Assembly: GCA_020627525.1 (NCBI GenBank)
Contig: JAHDGP010000208.1
Span: forward strand, 1-7,995
Source of the DNA: Bacteroidota bacterium
GTDB lineage: Bacteria; Bacteroidota; Bacteroidia; Chitinophagales; UBA2359
Direction: 5' to 3'
Length of the DNA: 7,995 nucleotides
Made by a program: the position numbers and the translations under genes. The notes beneath the pieces were generated by a model. It ran no database searches, was not told where the DNA came from, and saw only the letters and a list, made by a program, of their open reading frames with translations. Shown here one piece after another: positions 6,693-7,995 of this stretch; within the stretch, counting starts at the first letter, position 1; every line of letters starts with the position of its first letter.

Positions 6693-7995
6693 TTAAACCA
6701 AAGCAATATCTAAAACTTCTTCCACATTTTCGACATAATGAAACTTCAAGTTTTTGATGTATTGCTTTTTAATTTCATCAACATCTTTTTCATTCATTTT
6801 ACAAAGAATGATTTCTTTCATCCCAGCACGCTTTGCCGCCAATATTTTCTCCTTAATTCCACCGACAGGTAAAACAGTGCCACGAAGTGTTATTTCTCCG
6901 CTCATCGCCAAAAACGGTTTTACCTTTCTATTGGTAAATGCAGAGGCCAAAGCAGTCAACATGGTAATTCCAGCAGAAGGTCCGTCTTTTGGAATAGCCC
7001 CTTCAGGAATGTGAATATGAATATTTGTTTTGTCTAAAACTTTTGGCTTTAAATCGTATTCCGCTGCTCTTGTTTTCAAATAGGTGAGGGCAGTGGCTGC
7101 CGATTCTTTCATTACATCTCCTAAATTACCCGTCAAAACCAAATTGTTGCCGCCTTTGTAAAGACTCGTTTCGATAAACAGAATTTCCCCACCGACGGAG
7201 GTCCAAGCAAGACCAACCGCAACACCTGGCGGATTTTTCTTGGTATAAAATTCAGGATTGAAAATAGGCTTGCCCAATATTTTCTCAACCACTTCAGGAT
7301 TGACCGTTTTTTTATATTCCTCACCAATAACAACAGACTTAGCGACATTACGCATTACTGAGGCTATTTTTCTATCCAATTCACGAACGCCCGACTCGCG
7401 AGTGTAGTTTTTAATCATATATTCAAGCCCCTTGACATTGAATTTTATTTGCGACTTTTTAAGACCGTGATTGGTAATTTGTTTTGGTATCAAATGTTTT
7501 GTGGCAATGGCAGTTTTTTCTTCTTGAGAATAGCCACTCAACTCAATAACTTCCATACGATCCAACAAAGCAGGTTGAATGGCAAAGTCATTGGCAGTAG
7601 CTATAAATAATACTTTAGAAAGATCGTATTCTAATTCCAAAAAATTATCATAGAAAGCGCTGTTTTGCTCAGGGTCCAAAACCTCTAATAAAGCTGATGA
7701 CGGATCACCTCTAAAATCATTGCCTATTTTATCAATTTCATCCAATACAAAAACAGGATTCGAAGTACCCGCTTTTTTTAATGATTGAATGATTCTTCCT
7801 GGCAAAGCTCCAATATAGGTTTTTCTATGTCCACGAATTTCAGCTTCGTCGTGCAATCCACCCAAAGACATTCTAACATATTTTCTGTCAAGGGCTTCGG
7901 CAATTGACTTACCTAATGATGTTTTACCAACACCAGGAGGACCGACAAAGCACAAGATAGGAGATTTCATATCTCCCTTCAATTTCAAAACAGCC
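6693..7995 (-). CDS. lon: ATP-dependent protease Lon, C-terminal half (cut by window edge)
   Basis: Lon is a cytoplasmic AAA+ serine protease (family S16) that degrades misfolded and regulatory proteins. About 434 codons are visible, including the stop at 6693-6695. The reading frame stays open to the right edge, so the N-terminal substrate-binding domain and the true start lie outside the window. A TTG at 7986-7988 is internal, because the preceding codons continue the conserved sequence into the Walker A region. Visible parts, numbered from that TTG, are Walker A GPPGVGKT (16-23), Walker B VFVLDEID (79-86), the sensor-1 stretch ATAND, DRMEVIELSGY, then the protease domain with PKDGPSAG and GGIKEK. 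The catalytic dyad is intact: Ser338 (codon 6975-6977) and Lys381 (codon 6846-6848). Their spacing of 43 residues equals that of Ser679 and Lys722 in E. coli. The gene is convergent with the 180-residue gene. Confidence 0.97.
   Translation of the reverse strand, partial: AVLKLKGDMKSPILCFVGPPGVGKTSLGKSIAEALDRKYVRMSLGGLHDEAEIRGHRKTYIGALPGRIIQSLKKAGTSNPVFVLDEIDKIGNDFRGDPSSALLEVLDPEQNSAFYDNFLELEYDLSKVLFIATANDFAIQPALLDRMEVIELSGYSQEEKTAIATKHLIPKQITNHGLKKSQIKFNVKGLEYMIKNYTRESGVRELDRKIASVMRNVAKSVVIGEEYKKTVNPEVVEKILGKPIFNPEFYTKKNPPGVAVGLAWTSVGGEILFIETSLYKGGNNLVLTGNLGDVMKESAATALTYLKTRAAEYDLKPKVLDKTNIHIHIPEGAIPKDGPSAGITMLTALASAFTNRKVKPFLAMSGEITLRGTVLPVGGIKEKILAAKRAGMKEIILCKMNEKDVDEIKKQYIKNLKFHYVENVEEVLDIALV

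Noticed and set aside
7986..7988. TTG as the start of a short Lon-like protein
   Set aside because: The frame stays open to the window edge and the preceding codons continue the conserved Lon sequence before Walker A, so the gene is merely cut by the window.

Overview
The window looks like chromosomal DNA from a member of the Bacteroidota. It is AT-rich, its start codons lack Shine-Dalgarno sequences, and a TTTG / TAnnTTTG-type promoter can be proposed. It also encodes both a type IX secretion system (T9SS) component (PorT) and a protein with a T9SS C-terminal sorting domain. I cannot place it below phylum level.

Layout, left to right. Positions 27-2097 hold a leftward cluster that reads cysC (adenylylsulfate kinase), ubiE/menG (menaquinone methyltransferase) and porT (T9SS outer-membrane barrel). 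cysC and ubiE are 35 bp apart, and ubiE and porT overlap by 52 bp, so one transcript is likely. Positions 2098-2237 are a divergent promoter region with an 8-bp inverted repeat (CGCACAAA-N19-TTTGTGCG). Positions 2238-5879 hold a rightward 1213-residue secreted protein. It is a PNGase F-type peptide-N-glycosidase whose catalytic domain is interrupted by about 515 extra residues, including a LamG-like module. A repetitive DTTDMPV linker and a T9SS type A sorting domain follow. Positions 5880-6088 are non-coding, with short direct and inverted repeats that resemble a small dispersed element. Positions 6089-6631 hold a 180-residue protein of unknown function, followed by a very strong hairpin terminator. 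Positions 6693-7995 hold the C-terminal half of the Lon protease, leftward and cut by the window edge.

How the parts relate: PorT belongs to the machine that exports proteins bearing the sorting domain found on the PNGase F-like protein, so the window holds a secretion component and a probable cargo. The cargo would remove N-linked glycans from glycoproteins at the cell surface or outside the cell. UbiE, CysC and Lon are housekeeping genes. The most unusual item is the domain architecture of the PNGase F-like protein; no wholly new multi-gene system is evident.
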